From assembly GCF_030582395.1 (NCBI RefSeq), contig NZ_CP104381.1:2418001-2482000 (forward strand): DNA of 64,000 bases, read 5' to 3'. This document shows, in pieces, positions 8,160-17,917 of this stretch. Position 1 is the first letter of the stretch, and each line of letters starts with the position of its first letter. A program made the position numbers and the translations under genes. A model generated the notes under the pieces. It was not told where the DNA came from. It saw only the letters and a program-made list of their open reading frames with translations, and did no database searches. Source of the stretch: Ralstonia pickettii (GTDB lineage: Bacteria > Pseudomonadota > Gammaproteobacteria > Burkholderiales > Burkholderiaceae).

Positions 8160-9368
8160 TTACATCTTCACAACGTCAAGAACGCTCTTCTTCTTGTCCT
8201 TGTAGTTGTACAGGGTGATGGAGCCTTGCTTCAGGTCACCCTTGTCGTCGAACGCGATGTTGCCGATCACACCGTTGTAGTTGGTTGCCGGCATGGCAGC
8301 CAGGATCTTGGCAGCGTCGGTCGAGTTGGCACGCTTCATCGCGTCGATGATCACGTTGACAGCGTCATACGTGAACGGTGCGTAGATCTGCACCGGCGTG
8401 TTGAAGCGCGCTTGGTACTTCTTCTCGAAGTCCGCGCCCTTCTCCATCTTCGACAGCGCCAGGCCTGCTTCCGAGCAGACGATGTTGTCGATCGCGTCGC
8501 CGGCCAGTTCGGCCACCTTGTCGGTACACACGCCGTCGCCGCCAACGATCTTGGCCGTGATGCCCAGTTCCTTGGCTTGCTTGGCGAACGGACCGCCGGT
8601 GGCGTCCATGCCGCCGTACATGATCACGTCCGGCTTCTTGCCCTTGATCTTGGTCAGAATGGCCTTGAAGTCGGTCGCCTTGTCGTTGGTAGCCTCACGC
8701 GCCACGACGTTCACGCCGTCAGCCTTCGCGGTCTTCTCGAACTCGTCGGCCAGACCCTTACCGTAGGCGGTGGCATCGTCAACAATTGCCACGGTCTTGG
8801 CGCCCAAGGTCTTGGCGGCGTAGTTCGCCAGTGCCGGGCCTTGCTGCGCGTCAGTCGCAACCACGCGGTAGGTGGTCTTGAAGCCTTGCTTGGTGTAGTC
8901 GGGGTTGGTCGACGACGGCGAGATCTGCACGATGCCTGCATCGCTGTAGATCTTCGAGGCCGGGATCGAAACGCCCGAGTTCAGGTGACCGACAACGGCA
9001 ACAACGTGCTCGTCAACCAGCTTCTGCGCCACGGCGGTACCGGTCTTCGGGTCGCCTGCATCGTCTTCACCGACCAGTTCCAGCTTGATCTTCTTGCCGT
9101 CGATGGTCAGGCCTTCCTTGTTGGCTTCTTCAACGGCCAGGCGTGCACCGTTTTCGTTGTCTTTGCCAAGGTGAGCAATACCGCCCGTGAGCGGAGCCGC
9201 GTGACCGATCTTGATGACGGTCTCGCCGCCACCGGCAGCAGCAGCCGGAGCCGACGTTGCTGCAGGTGCAGCAGCTTGGTCTGCGGGCTTTTCCTCGTTC
9301 TTACCGCAAGCTGCTACGAGTGCCACGGCAGCCGCAAGCGGCAGAACTTTGGCAAACTTAATTTGCAT
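8160..9368 (-). CDS. livJ: Branched-chain amino acid ABC transporter substrate-binding lipoprotein
   Basis: This is a 402-residue periplasmic binding protein of the LivJ/LivK type that captures Leu/Ile/Val or related amino acids. The signal peptide (about residues 1-20) ends in LVAAC, a lipobox with Cys21, so it is predicted to be lipid-anchored. A low-complexity Ala/Pro linker (residues about 26-46) precedes the mature fold, which begins ETVIKIGHAAPLTGG. VVGHLNSGVSIPAS and AIVDDATAYGKGLADEFE are typical ligand-pocket segments. AGGAGA is placed properly before the ATG. It is first in the liv operon, with its own promoter and a palindromic operator-like site. Confidence 0.93.
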   Translation of the reverse strand: MQIKFAKVLPLAAAVALVAACGKNEEKPADQAAAPAATSAPAAAAGGGETVIKIGHAAPLTGGIAHLGKDNENGARLAVEEANKEGLTIDGKKIKLELVGEDDAGDPKTGTAVAQKLVDEHVVAVVGHLNSGVSIPASKIYSDAGIVQISPSSTNPDYTKQGFKTTYRVVATDAQQGPALANYAAKTLGAKTVAIVDDATAYGKGLADEFEKTAKADGVNVVAREATNDKATDFKAILTKIKGKKPDVIMYGGMDATGGPFAKQAKELGITAKIVGGDGVCTDKVAELAGDAIDNIVCSEAGLALSKMEKGADFEKKYQARFNTPVQIYAPFTYDAVNVIIDAMKRANSTDAAKILAAMPATNYNGVIGNIAFDDKGDLKQGSITLYNYKDKKKSVLDVVKM

Positions 9369-9438
9369 GAGTGATCTCCTAGATCTCGCAAGAGCAAGAA
9401 GAGCGTCCTGCCTCCCGGCCGCTCCCCCCGCGCCGATT

Positions 9439-9487
9439 GTTTCAATTTGAAACGCGCGAATTGTATCCCCTTTTATTGCGGATGCAA
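9439..9487 (-). promoter_or_regulatory. livJ promoter with palindromic operator-like site
   Basis: On the minus strand, TTGCAT (9487-9482) and TACAAT (9465-9460) are 16 bases apart, a credible sigma70 promoter. Immediately downstream, at 9439-9453, lies a 15-base perfect inverted repeat GTTTCAATTTGAAAC (7-bp arms). It covers the predicted transcription start, as for a repressor operator. The regulator is unknown. Confidence 0.55.
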
Positions 9488-9822
9488 TACGCGTCGCAAC
9501 AACGATTTTTGCAGTAACTACGCCGCTTTACGGGCTTTCCCCAATGCCCAAACAGGCGTCATTTCGCGCAGGCATTCGCGAACGGCGCCTAGGCATATCA
9601 AGAAGCGTGCCAGAGTAGGGGAAACCCCCTATCCAGGCGGCCTCGCGAGCGATTTCCACGGTAAATCAAGGCCTCGCCGGTATTGGAGGCGTTTCCGCGG
9701 CGCACAAAACAAAACGGCCACTCCCAGAAGAAGTGGCCGTTGATTCATCAAAAGCGCTTTATGCACCGCATTAGGGCGCACCGTTTTTGTGCGCTTTTAA
9801 GTGGGCATTTACATAAAGGGAT
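9488..9822. other. Intergenic region between livJ and ispH
   Basis: No credible gene is seen; a rightward 98-codon frame at 9447-9743 is Arg-rich and has no family features. The region holds the ispH terminator (9713-9741). It also has a second small inverted repeat, GCGCAC / GTGCGC (about 9775-9793), followed by T's on the plus strand. Confidence 0.6.
9713..9741 (-). terminator. Intrinsic terminator downstream of ispH
   Basis: AACGGCCACT and AGTGGCCGTT (10 bp) flank a 9-nt loop. On the minus strand the hairpin is followed by TTTGTTTTG. It lies about 80 bases after the ispH stop. Confidence 0.75.
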
Positions 9823-10806
9823 TCAATTCATTTGAAGCCCCCTCGGAAGGGGGAAGGACATGTTTTCCTGAATGCCGTCGAGCGGACGCACGGTGCGTGC
9901 ACCCAGCGCCTTGAGCCGATCGACGATCGATTGCGCCAACTCCTCGGGAGCCGACGCACCGGCGGTCAGGCCCACGCGACGCTTGCCGGCTACCCATTCA
10001 GGTTTGACCTGTTCAGGCGTATCCACCATATAGGCAGGCACTCCAAGCTTTTCGGCCAACTCGCGCAGGCGGTTCGAGTTCGAGCTGTTCGGGCTGCCGA
10101 CTACGATCACCACTTCCACTTGCGGTGCCATGAACTTCACAGCGTCTTGCCGATTCTGCGTCGCGTAGCAGATGTCCTGCTTCTTCGGCTCGTGCACCGC
10201 CGGAAAGCGCGCCTTGATCGCAGCAACAATTTCCTGGGTCTCATCCACAGACAGCGTGGTTTGCGTCACGTACGCTAGGCGCGTCGGGTCCTTCACTTCG
10301 AGGTGCGCAACGTCGTCGACGGATTCGACCAACAACATGCCGTCGTTGGCCTGGCCCATGGTGCCCTCCACCTCGGGATGGCCCTTGTGCCCGATCATGA
10401 TGATCTCGAAACCCTGCGCGCGCATCTTCGAGACTTCCACGTGCACCTTGGTCACCAGCGGGCACGTCGCATCGAACACGCGCAAGCCGCGCGCCTCGGC
10501 CGCCTCGCGAACCGCCCGCGACACACCATGCGCGCTGAAGATGACCGTGCCGCCCACCGGCACGTCGTCAAGTTCCTGCACGAACACCGCGCCCTTGTTG
10601 CGCAGATCGCCAACGACATAGGCGTTGTGCACGATCTCGTGGCGCACGTAGATGGGCGCGCCAAACAACTCCAGTGCGCGCTCGACGATCTCGATGGCGC
10701 GATCCACGCCGGCGCAGAAGCCGCGCGGCTGCGCCAGCAAGACTTCAGCGTCGGCCTGGGTGACAGGATCAATTGAATCGAGCGGGGCGTTCACAGCGTG
10801 GCTCAT
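9823..10806 (-). CDS. ispH: 4-hydroxy-3-methylbut-2-enyl diphosphate reductase
   Basis: This is the last enzyme of the MEP isoprenoid pathway (LytB), reducing HMBPP to IPP/DMAPP with a [4Fe-4S] cluster. The protein has 327 residues. The three cluster cysteines are visible in [25 protein letters not shown] and [13 protein letters not shown]. The conserved HEIVHN, SAHGVS and [15 protein letters not shown] histidine/glutamate motifs are present, along with [13 protein letters not shown] near the end. It directly follows fkpB (TGATATG, one base between stop and start), the standard betaproteobacterial pairing. Confidence 0.96.
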   Translation of the reverse strand: MSHAVNAPLDSIDPVTQADAEVLLAQPRGFCAGVDRAIEIVERALELFGAPIYVRHEIVHNAYVVGDLRNKGAVFVQELDDVPVGGTVIFSAHGVSRAVREAAEARGLRVFDATCPLVTKVHVEVSKMRAQGFEIIMIGHKGHPEVEGTMGQANDGMLLVESVDDVAHLEVKDPTRLAYVTQTTLSVDETQEIVAAIKARFPAVHEPKKQDICYATQNRQDAVKFMAPQVEVVIVVGSPNSSNSNRLRELAEKLGVPAYMVDTPEQVKPEWVAGKRRVGLTAGASAPEELAQSIVDRLKALGARTVRPLDGIQENMSFPLPRGLQMN

Positions 10807-10807
10807 A

Positions 10808-11302
10808 TCAGAGAATGCCGATCAATTGGACTTCAAACACGATCGTCTGGCCAGCCAGCGGGTGGTTGAAGTCGAACAATGCGGAGGTCTCACCGACTTC
10901 CTTGAGGACGCCGGCATATTTACCGCCGCTCGGCGCATTGAACTCAACCAGGTCGCCCGGCTGGTAATCCTCTTCGAACGACGAGTTTTCGCGCAGCGTG
11001 GCCAGTGACACCCGCTGCAGCAGTTCAGGATTGCGGGGGCCGAACGCGTGCTCGGGAGCCAGGCGGAACGTCGTGCGCTCGCCTTCGCGCATACCGAGCA
11101 GTGCTTGCTCCAGCGTGGGGGCCATCTGGCCTTGGCCGAGCAGCAGCGTTGCCGGCTTGTCGTCGAAGGTGGTGACGATGTCCGTGTCGTTTTCGAGCGC
11201 GATGCGATAGTGCAGCGTCAGAAATGAATCCGGGCCGACCACCTTGCCTGCGCCGCTTGGCGTCGTCGCGGACGCCTCGTTCACCAAATTTTGCACGCTC
11301 AA
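10808..11302 (-). CDS. fkpB: FKBP-type peptidyl-prolyl isomerase (SlpA/FkpB)
   Basis: This is a 164-residue SlyD/SlpA-class prolyl isomerase. It has the FKBP half-motifs [19 protein letters not shown] and [27 protein letters not shown]. The insert-in-flap domain ([24 protein letters not shown]) is followed by the closing [16 protein letters not shown]. The usual gene order fkpB-ispH supports the name. The frame starts with TTG at 11302 (encoding MSVQNL) preceded by a weak AGG. A later start would trim only the disordered first 20 residues. Confidence 0.9.
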   Translation of the reverse strand: MSVQNLVNEASATTPSGAGKVVGPDSFLTLHYRIALENDTDIVTTFDDKPATLLLGQGQMAPTLEQALLGMREGERTTFRLAPEHAFGPRNPELLQRVSLATLRENSSFEEDYQPGDLVEFNAPSGGKYAGVLKEVGETSALFDFNHPLAGQTIVFEVQLIGIL

Positions 11303-11415
11303 CCTGCTTGACCAAAAAGTAACCCGCTATTGTACGTCAGCCCTCCGGGCGGCCGCAGGCGCGGCGTGCGCCGCACTCCGGCGTGCAGGGCCTTCCCTAT
11401 CGCTCATCTCAACCT

Positions 11416-12090
11416 ATGGCAATCGTCGACTGGCCGGCCCACGAGCGGCCACGTGAAAAACTGCTCGCCCATGGCCCCACGGCCCTCTCCGATGCGGAAC
11501 TGCTGGCCATCTTCCTGCGCGTGGGGATGCCGGGCAAAAGCGCCGTCGACCTCGCCCGGGAATTACTCACCCACTTCGGGTCGCTCGCGCGCCTGTGCCA
11601 CGCGTCACAACAAGAGTTCTCGTCAATCAACGGCATGGGCCCCGCCAAATACGCGCAATTGCACGCCCTGCTGGAAGTTGCGCGACGCGCATTCAAAGAA
11701 GACTTCGCTCGCGGCCAGACCTTTGATTCGCCACAAAGCGTGAAGGATTTTTTACGCCTCACGCTCGGCCATCGCCCGCACGAGGTGTTCGCATGCTTCT
11801 TTCTAGATGTGCGACACCGGCTGATTGCCTGGGAAGAACTCTTCCAGGGCACGCTGACGGAAGCCCGCGTGTACCCGCGCGAAATCGCCAAGCGCGCGCT
11901 GCACCACAATGCGGCTGCAGTGATCCTGGCCCATAACCACCCCACGGGCCATACCGAACCCAGCGAATCCGACATCAACCTGACCCGCGAGTTGCGTCGC
12001 GCGCTGGCCTTACTCGACGTGATTGTTCTGGATCACATGATCGTTGGCCGCAGCGACGTTTATGGCTTCCTCGAACACGGCAAAATGTAG
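11416..12090 (+). CDS. radC: RadC family JAB-domain protein
   Basis: This 224-residue protein has an N-terminal helix-hairpin-helix-like region ([33 protein letters not shown]). A C-terminal JAMM/MPN+ domain follows, with the metal motif [14 protein letters not shown] and an upstream Glu in [18 protein letters not shown]. RadC was named for DNA repair, but its biochemical role is unsettled. Start MAIVDW at 11416 agrees with family length (222 in E. coli). It diverges from fkpB and precedes rpmB, a common arrangement in gamma- and betaproteobacteria. Confidence 0.93.
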   Translation: MAIVDWPAHERPREKLLAHGPTALSDAELLAIFLRVGMPGKSAVDLARELLTHFGSLARLCHASQQEFSSINGMGPAKYAQLHALLEVARRAFKEDFARGQTFDSPQSVKDFLRLTLGHRPHEVFACFFLDVRHRLIAWEELFQGTLTEARVYPREIAKRALHHNAAAVILAHNHPTGHTEPSESDINLTRELRRALALLDVIVLDHMIVGRSDVYGFLEHGKM

Positions 12091-12137
12091 TGCCGATGCC
12101 GCATCGCGAGGTCCCCAACGGCAATCCATCGATCTCG

Positions 12138-12167
12138 TTGATTTGTCAGCAGTTTTGTGTGTATAAT
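12138..12167 (+). promoter_or_regulatory. Promoter of rpmB-rpmG
   Basis: TTGATT (12138-12143) and a perfect TATAAT (12162-12167) are separated by 18 bases. The expected start at about 12174 gives a roughly 97-base 5' leader before rpmB. Confidence 0.65.
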
Positions 12168-12270
12168 CCGCGTTTCGCTGAAGTCCCACCTCTACAGTGG
12201 CGCTGCGCTTGGTTTTGGTCCCAGCGCCCGGTCGCAAACTGTAGCCAACGAATTTAGTTAGGAGTGCTCC

Positions 12271-12504
12271 ATGGCACGCGTCTGTCAAGTGACCGGGAAA
12301 GCGCCGATGGTCGGCAATAACGTTTCCCACGCAAACAACAAGACCAAGCGCCGTTTTCTGCCGAACCTGCAGAATCGCCGCTTCTGGGTCGAATCCGAAA
12401 ACCGCTGGGTCAGCCTGCGCGTCTCGAACGCTGGTCTGCGCCTGATCGATAAAAAAGGCATCGACGAAGTGCTCGTGGATCTGCGCGCACGCGGCGAAGT
12501 CTAA
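12271..12504 (+). CDS. rpmB: 50S ribosomal protein L28
   Basis: This is a 77-residue basic protein with the L28 N-terminus [21 protein letters not shown], then [18 protein letters not shown] and the closing [21 protein letters not shown]. The length equals proteobacterial L28. TAGGAG lies upstream of the ATG. Thirteen bases separate it from rpmG, with which it forms the usual operon. Confidence 0.98.
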   Translation: MARVCQVTGKAPMVGNNVSHANNKTKRRFLPNLQNRRFWVESENRWVSLRVSNAGLRLIDKKGIDEVLVDLRARGEV

Positions 12505-12517
12505 TTAGGAGTTAAAC

Positions 12518-12688
12518 ATGGCCAGCAAAGGCGGACGCGACAAGATCAAGCTGGAATCGACCGCAGGTACGGGTCATTTCTACACGACCACCAAGAACAA
12601 GCGCACCAAGCCGGAAAAGATGGAGATCATGAAGTTCGATCCCGTCGCCCGCAAGCACGTCGCTTACAAGGAAACCAAGATCAAGTAA
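12518..12688 (+). CDS. rpmG: 50S ribosomal protein L33
   Basis: This is a 56-residue protein beginning [20 protein letters not shown], continuing [20 protein letters not shown] and ending YKETKIK. That is the cysteine-free (zinc-independent) form of L33. TAGGAG precedes the ATG. It follows rpmB directly and ends before a strong terminator. Confidence 0.98.
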   Translation: MASKGGRDKIKLESTAGTGHFYTTTKNKRTKPEKMEIMKFDPVARKHVAYKETKIK

Positions 12689-12733
12689 TCCTCGCGGATT
12701 GCGCATCTTGTTTCCGTCGGCATGACCGACAGC

Positions 12734-12760
12734 AAAAACCCGCTTTCAGGCGGGTTTTTT
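12734..12760 (+). terminator. Terminator of rpmB-rpmG
   Basis: An 8-bp stem, AAACCCGC paired with GCGGGTTT, closes a TTTCAG loop. It is followed by a T run, 46 bases after the rpmG stop. Confidence 0.9.
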
Positions 12761-12865
12761 GTTGCCTGCTGTTTGGTGCATGCTGCGGTGTACACTGCTC
12801 TTCTTTCCGATTGACACGCGACTGTGTTACCACCAGCCGCGCTTGCACCGCGTCCCGCGTCTTCC

Positions 12866-14467
12866 ATGAATTTCGATGTTGCCGTTGTTGGCAGCGGCTT
12901 GGCGGGCCTGACCGTCGCCCTGCACCTAGCCGATCACCGTCGCGTGGTTGTCATCAGCAAACGCAGCCTGCCGGAAGGCGCAAGCGATTGGGCGCAGGGT
13001 GGCATTGCCGCCGTGCTCGATTCGGGCGACAGCCACGATGAGCACGTCGACGACACGCTCATCGCCGGGGCTGGATTGTGCGATGAAGCTGCCACCCGTT
13101 ACATCGTCGAAAACGGGCGCTCGGCCATTGAATGGCTGATTGGCCATGGCGTGCCTTTCACACGCGACGAGCAGGCTGAACTCGGCTTCCACCTGACGCG
13201 CGAGGGCGGCCACCGCCATCGACGCATCATCCATGCCGCCGATGCCACGGGCCATGCTGTGGTCACGACGCTCGTCGAGAAGGTGCGCAATCACCCGAAC
13301 ATCACGCTGCTGGAAGACCACTTCGCGATCGACCTGATTACCGACGCGAAGCTCGGTCGTCCGGGCATGCGCTGCCATGGCCTCTACGCGCTCGACATTG
13401 CATCGGGCCATGTCAAGACGATTACCGCCAGCCAAACCGTGATGGCCACGGGCGGCGCGGGTAAGGTCTATCTCTACACGACGAATCCGGACACGGCCAG
13501 CGGCGACGGTATTGCCATGGCCTGGCGAGCGGGCTGCCGCGTGGCGAACATGGAGTTCATCCAGTTCCATCCCACGTGCCTGTACCACCCCTTCGCGAAG
13601 TCCTTCCTGATTACCGAAGCCGTGCGCGGTGAAGGCGGCAAGCTGATCCTGCCCGACGGCACGCGTTTCATGCCCGCGCACGACGATCGCGCCGAATTGG
13701 CTCCACGCGATATCGTCGCTCGCGCGATCGACTTCGAGATGAAGAAACGTGGCCTGGACTGCGTTTATCTGGACATCAGCCATCAGAGCCCGGCGTTCCT
13801 CAAGGAACATTTCCCGACCATCATGGCGCGCTGCCTGGAGCTGGGCATCGACATCACGCGCGAACCGATTCCGGTTGTGCCGGCGGCGCACTACACCTGC
13901 GGCGGTGTGGTGACGGACCACCTCGGGCGCACGGATATCGCCGGCCTGTACGCCGTTGGCGAGACGGCATACACCGGCCTGCACGGCGCCAACCGGCTGG
14001 CGAGCAATTCGTTGCTGGAATGCATGGTGATCGGGCGTGGCGCGGCGGAAGACATCCTCGCGCAACCGCCCTCGGACCCCACATCGGTGCAGATTCCCGC
14101 ATGGGATGAGAGCCGCGTGACCGACCCCGATGAGGAAGTCGTCGTCTCACACAACTGGGACGAGCTGCGTCGCATGATGTGGAACTACGTCGGCATCGTG
14201 CGCACGAACAAGCGACTCGAGCGGGCGCAGCACCGCATTGCGTTGTTACGCGAAGAGATTACGGAGTACTACGCCAACTTCCGCGTGAGCCACGATCTGC
14301 TGGAGTTGCGTAACCTCGTCGAGGCCGCCTCGCTGATTGTCGACAGCGCGCTGTCACGGCATGAGAGCCGCGGCCTGCATTTCTCACGCGACTACCCTGA
14401 AACGCTGCCCAAGGCGCTGCCGACGGTCATGCAGCCGACCCATCGACAGATCGCCCGGAAACGCTGA
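12866..14467 (+). CDS. nadB: L-aspartate oxidase
   Basis: This is a 533-residue FAD enzyme that oxidises L-aspartate to iminoaspartate, the first step of de novo NAD synthesis. It has the N-terminal dinucleotide motif [15 protein letters not shown] and the substrate-side motif [12 protein letters not shown]. The family segment [14 protein letters not shown] and the active-site HPTCLYH...AVRGEGG are present, as is the FAD-binding [15 protein letters not shown]...[10 protein letters not shown]. It resembles succinate dehydrogenase flavoprotein, but the length and NadB-type C-terminal helix bundle fit NadB. The start at 12866 gives the family N-terminus. It converges on nadC, with stop codons only 9 bases apart. 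Confidence 0.96.
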   Translation: MNFDVAVVGSGLAGLTVALHLADHRRVVVISKRSLPEGASDWAQGGIAAVLDSGDSHDEHVDDTLIAGAGLCDEAATRYIVENGRSAIEWLIGHGVPFTRDEQAELGFHLTREGGHRHRRIIHAADATGHAVVTTLVEKVRNHPNITLLEDHFAIDLITDAKLGRPGMRCHGLYALDIASGHVKTITASQTVMATGGAGKVYLYTTNPDTASGDGIAMAWRAGCRVANMEFIQFHPTCLYHPFAKSFLITEAVRGEGGKLILPDGTRFMPAHDDRAELAPRDIVARAIDFEMKKRGLDCVYLDISHQSPAFLKEHFPTIMARCLELGIDITREPIPVVPAAHYTCGGVVTDHLGRTDIAGLYAVGETAYTGLHGANRLASNSLLECMVIGRGAAEDILAQPPSDPTSVQIPAWDESRVTDPDEEVVVSHNWDELRRMMWNYVGIVRTNKRLERAQHRIALLREEITEYYANFRVSHDLLELRNLVEAASLIVDSALSRHESRGLHFSRDYPETLPKALPTVMQPTHRQIARKR

Positions 14468-14476
14468 GGCTTAGGC

Positions 14477-15376
14477 TTACTCGACGATCCGCAAAGAGAA
14501 GTCGGTCGCGCGCACGTCTTTCGTGAGCGCGCCGACGGAGATGCGGTCCACGCCCGTCTCGGCAAAGGTGCGGATCGTCTCGATGTTGACGCCGCCGGAC
14601 ACCTCCAGCAGCGCCCTGCCCGCGGTCAAGCGCACAGCCTCGCGCATCGCGGCCGGCTCGAAGTTGTCGAGCAGCACGGAGGTGGCACCGGCCGCCAGCG
14701 CCTCATCCAGCTGAGCGAGCGTTTCCACCTCGATCTGGATCGTCACACCGGCATTCAACGCCTGCGCTGCACGCAGGGCCGCCGTCACGCCACCCGCCGC
14801 AGCGATATGGTTTTCCTTGATCAGGATGCCGTCGTACAAGGCCAGACGTTGATTCTCCCCGCCACCAATCCGCACCGCGTACTTCTGCGCCAGACGCAAG
14901 CCCGGCAGCGTCTTGCGCGTGTCGAGCACGCGGGCGCGCGTGCCTTCGACGGCAGCGGCGTAACGCGAAGTCGCCGTCGCCACACCGGACAGCAACTGCA
15001 GGAAGTTCAGCGACGGGCGCTCCGCCGTCAGCAGCGAACGCGCCGGGCCTTCGATCTCGCACACCACGGAATCGGGTGACATGCAATCGCCTTCGTGCTG
15101 GCGCCACGTGACGCGCAACGCCGAGTCAACGGCGCGCATGCAGGCGTCAAACCAGGGCGTGCCACAGAGCACAGCATGCTCGCGCACGATCACGCGCGCG
15201 CGCGCATGGCGATCGGCGGGGATCAGCAAGCCAGTGCGGTCGCCCGTGCCAACGTCCTCGGCAATGGCTGTCGCCACGTTGGCAGACAACGCCTCGCGCA
15301 GTGCCGGGCCAAAGCTATCGAAAATTGCCTCAGCCGCGGGGGCGAGACGCGTCGTGTTCATCTGCGCTGCCGTCAT
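14477..15376 (-). CDS. nadC: Nicotinate-nucleotide diphosphorylase (carboxylating)
   Basis: This is a 299-residue quinolinate phosphoribosyltransferase that makes nicotinate mononucleotide from quinolinate and PRPP. Conserved motifs are [54 protein letters not shown] and, near the end, [12 protein letters not shown] with ISVGALTK. Its ATG overlaps the nadA stop by 4 bases (ATGA), so translation is coupled. It faces nadB tail-to-tail with no room for a terminator between them. Confidence 0.96.
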   Translation of the reverse strand: MTAAQMNTTRLAPAAEAIFDSFGPALREALSANVATAIAEDVGTGDRTGLLIPADRHARARVIVREHAVLCGTPWFDACMRAVDSALRVTWRQHEGDCMSPDSVVCEIEGPARSLLTAERPSLNFLQLLSGVATATSRYAAAVEGTRARVLDTRKTLPGLRLAQKYAVRIGGGENQRLALYDGILIKENHIAAAGGVTAALRAAQALNAGVTIQIEVETLAQLDEALAAGATSVLLDNFEPAAMREAVRLTAGRALLEVSGGVNIETIRTFAETGVDRISVGALTKDVRATDFSLRIVE

Positions 15377-16539
15377 GCCGGGCCGATTCCTTGAAAGAGT
15401 TGTGCGTTGGCGGCCAGGTCGCCTTGTGGGCGAACCGCGGCTTTCTCGCGCGCGGCAAAGTCCAGCATGCGGTCGATGCAGACCACGGCTTGTTGCCCGA
15501 TGACCGGATCGACGTGGATCTCGTTGCGACCGGTTTCCAGCACCTCAGCCAGATTGGTCAGCGCATTCATCGCCATCCAGGGGCAATGCGCGCAGCTTTT
15601 GCAGGTGGCCGCATTGCCAGCGGTCGGCGCCTCGATGAAGCGCTTGCCCGGGGCGGCCATGCGCATCTTGTGCAGGATGCCGTTGTCGGTCGCGACGATG
15701 AACTCCTGCGCCGACAACGACTGGGCCGCCGCAATGAGCTGCGAAGTCGAACCCACCACATCAGCCTGTGCCACCACCGATTCCGGCGATTCCGGATGCA
15801 CAAGGATCTTCGCGTTCGGGTGCTCAGCGCGCAGCAGGTCAAGCTCCACGCCCTTGAACTCGTCGTGCACGAGGCACGAGCCCTGCCACATCAGCATATC
15901 GGCGCCGGTCTGCTTCTGAATGTAGCTGCCGAGGTGGCGATCGGGTGCCCACAGGATCTTCTTTCCCTGCGCGTGCAGGTGCTGCACGATCTTCAGGCCG
16001 ATGGAAGACGTCACCATCCAGTCCGCGCGCGCCTTCACGGCGGCGCTGGTATTGGCGTAGACGACCACAGTGCGATCCGGATGCGCGTCGCAGAAAGCGG
16101 CGAACTCATCCGGCGGGCAGCCCAGATCCAGAGAGCAGGTGGCGTCCAGATCCGGCATCAGTACGGTCTTTTCGGGGCTCAGGATCTTGGCAGTCTCGCC
16201 CATGAAGCGCACGCCAGCCACGATCAATGTCTTGGCCGAATGGTCGCGGCCAAAGCGCGCCATTTCCAGCGAATCGGATACGCAGCCACCGGTTTCCTCG
16301 GCTAGATCCTGCAGGTCGGCGTCAACGTAGTAATGCGCGACCAGCACGGCCTCACGTTCCTTGAGGAGACGCTTGATGCGGGCCTTCAGGTCGTCGCGTT
16401 CCTCACGCGACAGCACCGGCGGCACCTTGGCCCAGGCGTGGGCCACGCAACTTGCACCGGATTGCGCATCGGAAAGCATATCCGGGCGCTCGAATTCAAC
16501 CGTCTTGATGTGGGTTTCCATGGTGGTCTCCGCGTCCAT
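15373..16539 (-). CDS. nadA: Quinolinate synthase A
   Basis: This is a 388-residue [4Fe-4S] enzyme that condenses iminoaspartate with dihydroxyacetone phosphate to quinolinate. Cluster cysteines are visible in [27 protein letters not shown] and [13 protein letters not shown]. Other motifs are [23 protein letters not shown] and HPESPESVV. Two possible starts are [10 protein letters not shown] and the METH six codons later. It heads nadA-nadC and runs opposite to nadB, so all three enzymes of the de novo pathway are clustered but on opposed transcripts. Confidence 0.96.
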   Translation of the reverse strand: MDAETTMETHIKTVEFERPDMLSDAQSGASCVAHAWAKVPPVLSREERDDLKARIKRLLKEREAVLVAHYYVDADLQDLAEETGGCVSDSLEMARFGRDHSAKTLIVAGVRFMGETAKILSPEKTVLMPDLDATCSLDLGCPPDEFAAFCDAHPDRTVVVYANTSAAVKARADWMVTSSIGLKIVQHLHAQGKKILWAPDRHLGSYIQKQTGADMLMWQGSCLVHDEFKGVELDLLRAEHPNAKILVHPESPESVVAQADVVGSTSQLIAAAQSLSAQEFIVATDNGILHKMRMAAPGKRFIEAPTAGNAATCKSCAHCPWMAMNALTNLAEVLETGRNEIHVDPVIGQQAVVCIDRMLDFAAREKAAVRPQGDLAANAQLFQGIGPA

Positions 16540-16607
16540 TCACGCTGTGAAGGCGCCAAGAAGCTGGCGCGGCAATGAAACGGACGGCGTGTGAGGAGGA
16601 CTGGCAC

Positions 16608-16626
16608 CGCGATACATTGTCGCGGC
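16608..16626. promoter_or_regulatory. Inverted repeat upstream of nadA
   Basis: CCGCGA and TCGCGG flank 7 bases about 70-90 bases before the nadA start. The position suits an operator for a NAD-dependent repressor. No known motif is recognised, and 6-bp arms can arise by chance in this GC content. Confidence 0.3.
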
Positions 16627-16665
16627 GTATTAAAAATGGGAATTGGGGCAGTTTACCCAAAAGAA

Positions 16666-16689
16666 AAGCCCCGCTGCGGAGCGGGGCTT
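16666..16689 (-). terminator. Terminator downstream of the desaturase gene
   Basis: AAGCCCCGCT and AGCGGGGCTT form a stable hairpin with a 4-base loop. On the minus strand it is followed by TTCTTTTGGG. It ends the leftward desaturase transcript 20 bases after its stop. Confidence 0.8.
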
Positions 16690-16708
16690 CACCTATGAAA
16701 CAAGAAAC

Positions 16709-17917
16709 TCAGGCGTAGCGGCGCAGGCGCACAGCAAATTCCTGCAGTGCGTGGATACCGCTTTCCTCTGCGCGCTTGCACCATTCCTGCAGCTGATGCA
16801 GCAGTTGCTCGCGCGTGGCGTTCGAACGGCCCCACAGGGCGCCAAGCTCACGGCGCATCTCAACGAAGGTGTGCAGCGCCGAGTGGTCCGACACGATTTG
16901 CGAGAGCTGCTCGCGCTGCGGCGCGCCCAGCTTGGTCTCGTCGCGGTGGAACCACTTGCGGGCCGGCTTCAACGCGCGGTACTCGACAACGCGCGAGTCC
17001 TTCAGCTTGGCCAGTTCCTGGCGATAGGCCGCCTTGACCGTCTTGGCGTAGCGCGCCATCACGTCGTAGCGGTTGGCGATGATGGCTTCCAGCGTGTTCT
17101 GGTCGACCGGCTTCACGTCCCCAAAGCGCGCCTTGGGCGCCACCTTCTTGACCTTCGCCAAACCGACGATTTCGAGCGCGCGGATGTAGCCCCAGCCGAT
17201 GTCGAACTCATACCACTTGACCGAGAACTTGGCCGACGTGGCGTACGTGTGGTGGTTGTTGTGCAGCTCTTCGCCGCCGATGATGATGCCCCACGGCGAC
17301 ACGTTCGTCGAAGCGTCTTCGCAGTCGAAGTTGCGGTAGCCCCAGAAGTGGCCCAGGCCGTTGATGATGCCGGCAGCGTGGATCGGGATCCACAGCATTT
17401 GCACGGCCCACACCGTGAGGCCCAGCGCACCGAACATCAGCACGTCGAGGATCAGCATCAAACCGACGCCTTGCCACGTGAACTTCGAATACACGTTCTT
17501 CTCGACCCAATCGTCCGGCGTACCGTGGCCGAACTTCTGGATCGTTTCCTTGTTCTTGGCCTCAGCGCGATACAGCTCGGCGCCTTCCATCAGCACCTTG
17601 CGGATGCCGCGGGTCTGCGGGCTGTGCGGATCCTCTTCGGTTTCGCACTTGGCGTGGTGCTTGCGGTGAATGGCGGTCCATTCCTTCGTGACCATGCCGG
17701 TAGTCAGCCACAGCCAGAAACGGAAGAAGTGTCCGGCGATGGGATGCACGTCCAGCGCCCGGTGCGCTTGGCAGCGGTGCAGAAAAATCGTGACGCTGGC
17801 GATGGTGATGTGCGTCATCACCAGCGTGAAAATCAGGATTTGCCACCAGGCCCAATCGAGGGTGCCGTTGGCAAGGAAAGTCAGAAAGGAGTCGATCAAA
17901 GTGTTCTCCGTGGTCAA
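16709..17917 (-). CDS. Acyl-CoA (delta-9 type) fatty acid desaturase
   Basis: This is a roughly 400-residue membrane di-iron desaturase that inserts a cis double bond in acyl chains. The three histidine boxes are HRCQAH (about residue 48), HRKHH (about 86) and HNNHH (about 220), among hydrophobic segments such as WWQILIFTLVMTHITIASVTI. An extended C-terminal cytosolic tail of about 150 residues is characteristic of the DesA-like bacterial group. The frame opens with TTG at 17917 without a ribosome site. A second TTG at 17899 (MIDSFLTF) has GGAG 8 bases upstream and is the better start. The gene is monocistronic with its own terminator. Confidence 0.92.
   Translation of the reverse strand: MTTENTLIDSFLTFLANGTLDWAWWQILIFTLVMTHITIASVTIFLHRCQAHRALDVHPIAGHFFRFWLWLTTGMVTKEWTAIHRKHHAKCETEEDPHSPQTRGIRKVLMEGAELYRAEAKNKETIQKFGHGTPDDWVEKNVYSKFTWQGVGLMLILDVLMFGALGLTVWAVQMLWIPIHAAGIINGLGHFWGYRNFDCEDASTNVSPWGIIIGGEELHNNHHTYATSAKFSVKWYEFDIGWGYIRALEIVGLAKVKKVAPKARFGDVKPVDQNTLEAIIANRYDVMARYAKTVKAAYRQELAKLKDSRVVEYRALKPARKWFHRDETKLGAPQREQLSQIVSDHSALHTFVEMRRELGALWGRSNATREQLLHQLQEWCKRAEESGIHALQEFAVRLRRYA

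Noticed and set aside
9447..9743. Rightward 98-codon frame between livJ and ispH
   Set aside because: It contains the livJ promoter and ispH terminator, and the product is Arg-rich without fold-like pattern.
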